A stretch of 64,000 nucleotides of DNA from Hepsetus odoe (Eukaryota > Chordata > Actinopteri > Characiformes > Hepsetidae), in NCBI GenBank assembly GCA_017165825.1, contig CM029366.1:27197862-27261861 (forward strand), read 5' to 3'. Every line of letters begins with the position of its first letter. The stretch's first letter is position 1. The notes beneath the pieces were generated by a model. It worked only from the letters and a program-made list of their open reading frames with translations. It searched no databases and had not been told where the DNA came from. A program made the translations under genes and the position numbers. This document shows, in pieces, positions 61,095-64,000 of the stretch.

Positions 61095-61405
61095 GGTGTT
61101 GAACCTCTTACCCGCCTTACCTCGCTCCAAAGCTGGGTAAACTTACTACTCTCACTTACTACACGCCCTGTTTGACCGTAACATGACCCCAAGAAGGCAG
61201 CGCTCTATCCCCACCTTAAGGCACTCAGAAAGTCGGGTAGTCTTTCTACCTTCTCCTCGGGGGCCTGTCTGACAACAAAGTGAACCCGTTCCACTGATTT
61301 GGCGGCACTCTTACCCGCCTTGAGGCGCCCCGTACCTGGGTAGACTTTCTGCTCTCTTCTGGGGCCTATTTGACTGTAGAGTGATCACACTTCACTGCTA
61401 CTCTT
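61095..61405. repeat. Unassigned 311 bp insert of roughly 100 bp degenerate repeats
   Basis: It interrupts the Tc1 transposase and is flanked by ACCCTGA at 61088-61094 and 61406-61412, a possible 7 bp target duplication. Inside, three related units start at 61105, 61203 and 61308 (98, 105 and 93 bp). They share CTCTTACCCGCCTT, CTGGGTAGACTTTCT and GGGCCTGTTTGAC-like motifs. A fourth unit start (CTCTTACCC) falls at 61401. GC is higher than in the surroundings. I do not recognise this family. Confidence 0.75.
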
Positions 61406-61562
61406 ACCCTGAAACTGAGATGCAGCACAGTGGCCAAGACCTTACAGCGGTTGAACAGGACAGGTTCCACTCAGAACAGGCCTCGCCATGGTCCACCATA
61501 GAAGTTGAGTGCATGTGCTCAGCGTTATATCCAGAGGTTGTCTTTTGAAAATAGACGTATGA

Positions 61563-61793
61563 GTGCTGCCAGCTGCAGAGGCTGAAGGGGAGGGGGGTCA
61601 GCCTGTCAGTGCTCAGACCATACGCCGCACACTGCATCAGATTGGTCTGCATGGCTGTCGTCCCAGAAGGAAGCCTTTTCTAAAGATGATGCACAAGAAA
61701 GCCTGCAAACAGTTTGCTGAAGACAAGCAGACAAAGGACATAGATTACTGGAACCTGTGGTCTGATGAGACCAAGATTAATTTATTTGTTTAG
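61563..61793 (+). pseudogene. Tc1-like transposase fragment
   Basis: A 76-codon frame encodes GGQPVSAQTIRRTLHQIGLH, RPRRKPFLKMMHKKACKQFA and WSDETKINLF. This is the second DNA-binding helix region and the start of the DDE catalytic domain, with the first Asp in WSDE. It is cut on the left by stops and a 311 bp insertion and on the right by a SINE, so it cannot make an active enzyme. Confidence 0.9.
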
Positions 61794-61799
61794 ATGGTG

Positions 61800-62002
61800 G
61801 TGGTGGTCTAGTGTTAGGGTACTTGCCTATGGATCTATGGCTCAAGAGGTCCCAGGTTTGCATCCCACCTCTATCACTACCATCACTGGGTCCCTGAGCA
61901 AGACCCCTTAACCCTGAGTGTCTCCAGGGAGACTGTCCCTGTAATTAGGACATGGAAGTCGCTCTGGATAGGAGCATCTGCTAAATCCCGTAAATGTAAA
62001 TG
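61800..62002 (+). repeat. Family B SINE inside the Tc1 element
   Basis: Full-length copy: GGTGGTCTAGTGTTAGGGTA, CTTGCCTATGGATCTATGGC, B-box-like CCCAGGTTTGCATCCC, GACATGGAAGTCGCTCTGGA and a tail of GTAAATGTAAATG. It is flanked by a perfect 9 bp target duplication, TAGATGGTG (61791-61799 and 62003-62011), so its limits are exact. Confidence 0.95.
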
Positions 62003-62289
62003 TAGATGGTGTCTAGTGTGTGTGGCGGCAACCAGGTGAGGAGTACAAAGACAAGTGTGTCTTGCCTACAGTCAAGCATGGTGGCACTCACATTTGTTGC
62101 CAGTTGTTTAGACATTAATGGCTGTGTGTTGAGTTATTTTGACTTTAGTTATTTACACTGTTATACAAGCTGTACACTGATTACTATACATTGTATCACA
62201 GTGTCTTATCTTCAGTGATGTCCCATGAAAAGGTATAATAAAATATTTACAAAAATGTGAGGGGTGTACTCACTTTTGTGAGATACTGT

Positions 62290-63169
62290 AGATAGCAGCG
62301 ATGAAACTAAATTTAAAAATGCATCTAAAACCCTGGACATCTTTTGAATATATAGTGTTTATTGCAGTTTACAAAATACGGCCAGTTTTCACCAGTTTTT
62401 CAAATCCTGTCCTGTTGAGGCCTGAAATATTAAACAAATGCTTAATTTTAATAGTAGTAATAACAGCAGTACCTTAATTGTAAATCAAGTCAATGTTGAT
62501 TTCCTTAATTATTAATATAATCCCATCATATAAATACTATTAGCAATAATTAATAGTTACATGTGTCCAGATTGATGCACCGTAGATAATGGTTATTATT
62601 ATTATTGTACAAATAAAATCTTCTTTACTACTCTCTAGATTTTATGTGAATTAGATTTAAAAACAAAAACAAATGATTTGATTACCTTGTTTGTTTGATC
62701 ATGATGATTTTCTTTGCATTTTTAAATCAGATGAAATGTCTATATGGAAAGCTGCGGTTAGGAGAAAGCTGTCATATGGGACATAAACAATCATTTTTTC
62801 AAAGAAAAGAGAAGTGGGGAGACCGTGAGGCGAATGCAATACATACAATCATGTAAAACGTTACCTCCGACTTGATACTGTTGGACCTTATCACTTCTTG
62901 CAGATTCATAGCCATATCCACTCAAACACATATTTGTGATTCATCTGTGCCTGTTGTTTGGTATATAAATGTTCCTGGGCTTAGACCAGTGCCAGGGTGT
63001 GCCCAGGGGGTTATTTTTTTTCCATACAGAAAATTCCCATTCTCCCACTGGGCACAAATCCCCAAGCTCCATTACTTTTGCTGAAACTTAACTGCAAACA
63101 GCTTCTTCTAAACACATTTACGTTTTATCTGCCTGAAGCTGCATTTGTGAAACAGATTAAGAGCAAAGA
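62290..63169. other. Intron 7 DNA, nothing recognised
   Basis: AT-rich intronic sequence with no gene or clear repeat. The next ptprg exon was looked for here and not found. Confidence 0.6.
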
Positions 63170-63372
63170 TGAGACACCATGCAGAGCTGTGGTTATCAAC
63201 CATTCTCCTAAAGATCTGCTTTCCTGCAGAATTCAGCTTCGGCCCAGCTTTAGCTCGCCTGATCCAGCTAATTAAGTGGATTGATGATCTGGATAAGACG
63301 TGTTCAGTAAGAGGTAGAAGTGAACTGTTCAGCCACGTAGACCTCCAGAAGCACAGTTTGTGCAGGGCGTAG
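63170..63372. repeat. Diverged interspersed repeat
   Basis: TGTGGTTATCAACCATTCTC, GATCTGCTTTCCTGCAGAAT, CCTGATCCAGCTAATTAAG and GACCTCCAGAAGCACAGTTT resemble a common fish repeat whose ends are imperfect inverted copies (TGGTT..CTCCTGGAG). Assignment from memory. Confidence 0.5.
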
Positions 63373-63490
63373 ATAATGTACCTCTTAAATCACCAAACAG
63401 CAAGCTGATCTATTTAAGAGTGTTGTTTAGTTTTTTAAGACCCCACAAATTGTCTTTTTTTTTAATAGTTAAAGGTATTATTGTATTTAT

Positions 63491-63493
<3 letters not shown>

Positions 63494-63522
<29 letters not shown>

Positions 63523-63539
63523 TGTATTTAATTAGTTAG

Positions 63540-63574
<35 letters not shown>
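63494..63574. repeat. (GTAT)n and (GT)n compound microsatellite
   Basis: About nine TATG units (63494-63528), a short ATTTAATTAGTTAG spacer, then about 17 GT units (63541-63574). Confidence 0.95.
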
Positions 63575-63575
<1 letters not shown>

Positions 63576-64000
63576 ACGCATGCACTTGTGTGTGTCCATA
63601 TATTAAAACTAACTTCCAAAAAATAGCTTTGTGTGATATCAAAAAGGCATTTATACATTTCTGCAAAAAGTCAGTTTCATTTATATGCCTGGAAACAGAT
63701 CAAAGCAAATTCCTACAAGGATCGCACTTATCAAAGTCCTTCTTAGAATATTAGATTACGTCTTGAATAATCCATTTATGAATAATAGAACTGCATTATA
63801 ATGTTATACTGTAGTTGGAAATATCACTCAATCAGTCCAGTTTTATACACCATGCTCCATATTGTACATCTCCTAGAAGGTGTTCTTCTAATGTCTTTTT
63901 TATTTTGATTCTTGTCTGCAGTTTCAATCTTTGCTATGTGGACAAAAAGCCAGTAATTCAAGCTTGTTCAACACTGTTAATGCAGATTTCCTCTCCCATA
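63575..64000. other. ptprg: Intron 7 DNA to the window end
   Basis: No exon, RNA gene or recognised repeat. The gene continues to the right. Confidence 0.6.

Larger units (their letters stand above)
60627..62288 (+). mobile_element. Tc1-like transposon, 1.66 kb, with two nested insertions
   Basis: Left end CAGTATCTCACAAAAGTGAG and right end CTCACTTTTGTGAGATACTG are inverted repeats flanked by TA on both sides. A second inner motif, AAAAGTGAGTACACCCCTAA, lies near 60820. The interior carries transposase fragments: a start-region piece at about 61001-61094 and a middle piece at about 61410-61793 (VSAQTIRRTLHQIGLHGCRP, then WSDETKINLF). The C-terminal part (after about 62090) is deleted. Stops and insertions make it inactive. 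Confidence 0.93.

Noticed and set aside
63850..64000. Possible next ptprg exon after TCTGCAG near 63920
   Set aside because: The following codons (FQSLLCGQ) do not match the expected LEAFYS continuation of the CA-like domain.

Overview
This is vertebrate nuclear DNA, almost certainly from a teleost fish. The signs are large introns, a CpG-rich promoter, GT-AG exons, abundant dinucleotide repeats, two families of tRNA-derived SINE, and several Tc1/mariner and hAT relics of kinds common in fish. The repeat set looks like that of ostariophysan fishes (characins, catfishes), but the species cannot be fixed by eye. There are no bacterial operons, CRISPR arrays or viral genes.

The window holds one gene, the 5' part of ptprg (receptor-type protein tyrosine phosphatase gamma), on the + strand. 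Seven coding exons at 6820-6907, 22382-22441, 48594-48773, 52306-52454, 57424-57519, 59472-59538 and 59674-59831 join in frame into exactly 266 codons. They encode a signal peptide, a short basic linker and most of the extracellular carbonic-anhydrase-like domain. The rest of that domain, the fibronectin III domain, the membrane segment and the phosphatase domains lie beyond the right edge. Two of the three zinc-binding histidines of active carbonic anhydrases are replaced (E135, Q161) and one is kept (H137), as known for PTPRG, so the domain should be a ligand-binding pseudoenzyme.

Layout: 1-6400 is upstream intergenic DNA with SINEs and a mariner relic. About 6430-6907 is a CpG-rich promoter, 5' leader and first exon, with upstream ATGs. 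Intron 1 (6908-22381) carries a 0.74 kb GA tract, a TC tract, an AAT/ATT hairpin block and SINEs. Intron 2 (22442-48593, 26 kb) carries two related Tc1-type MITEs, a 1.28 kb TAG-trinucleotide array, microsatellites and SINEs. Introns 3-6 hold a palindromic MITE with 59 bp terminal repeats and a hAT-type MITE. Intron 7 begins with a Tc1 relic only 7 bp after the splice donor, followed by a 1.66 kb Tc1 element interrupted by two separate insertions. One of these is a 311 bp block of roughly 100 bp degenerate repeats that I cannot assign to any family.

No unmistakably new biological system was found. The best leads are the nested Tc1 with its unassigned repeat block, the transposon abutting the exon 7 donor, complementary GA/TC tracts around the symmetric exon 2, two possible acceptors for exon 2, and the layered upstream ATGs.
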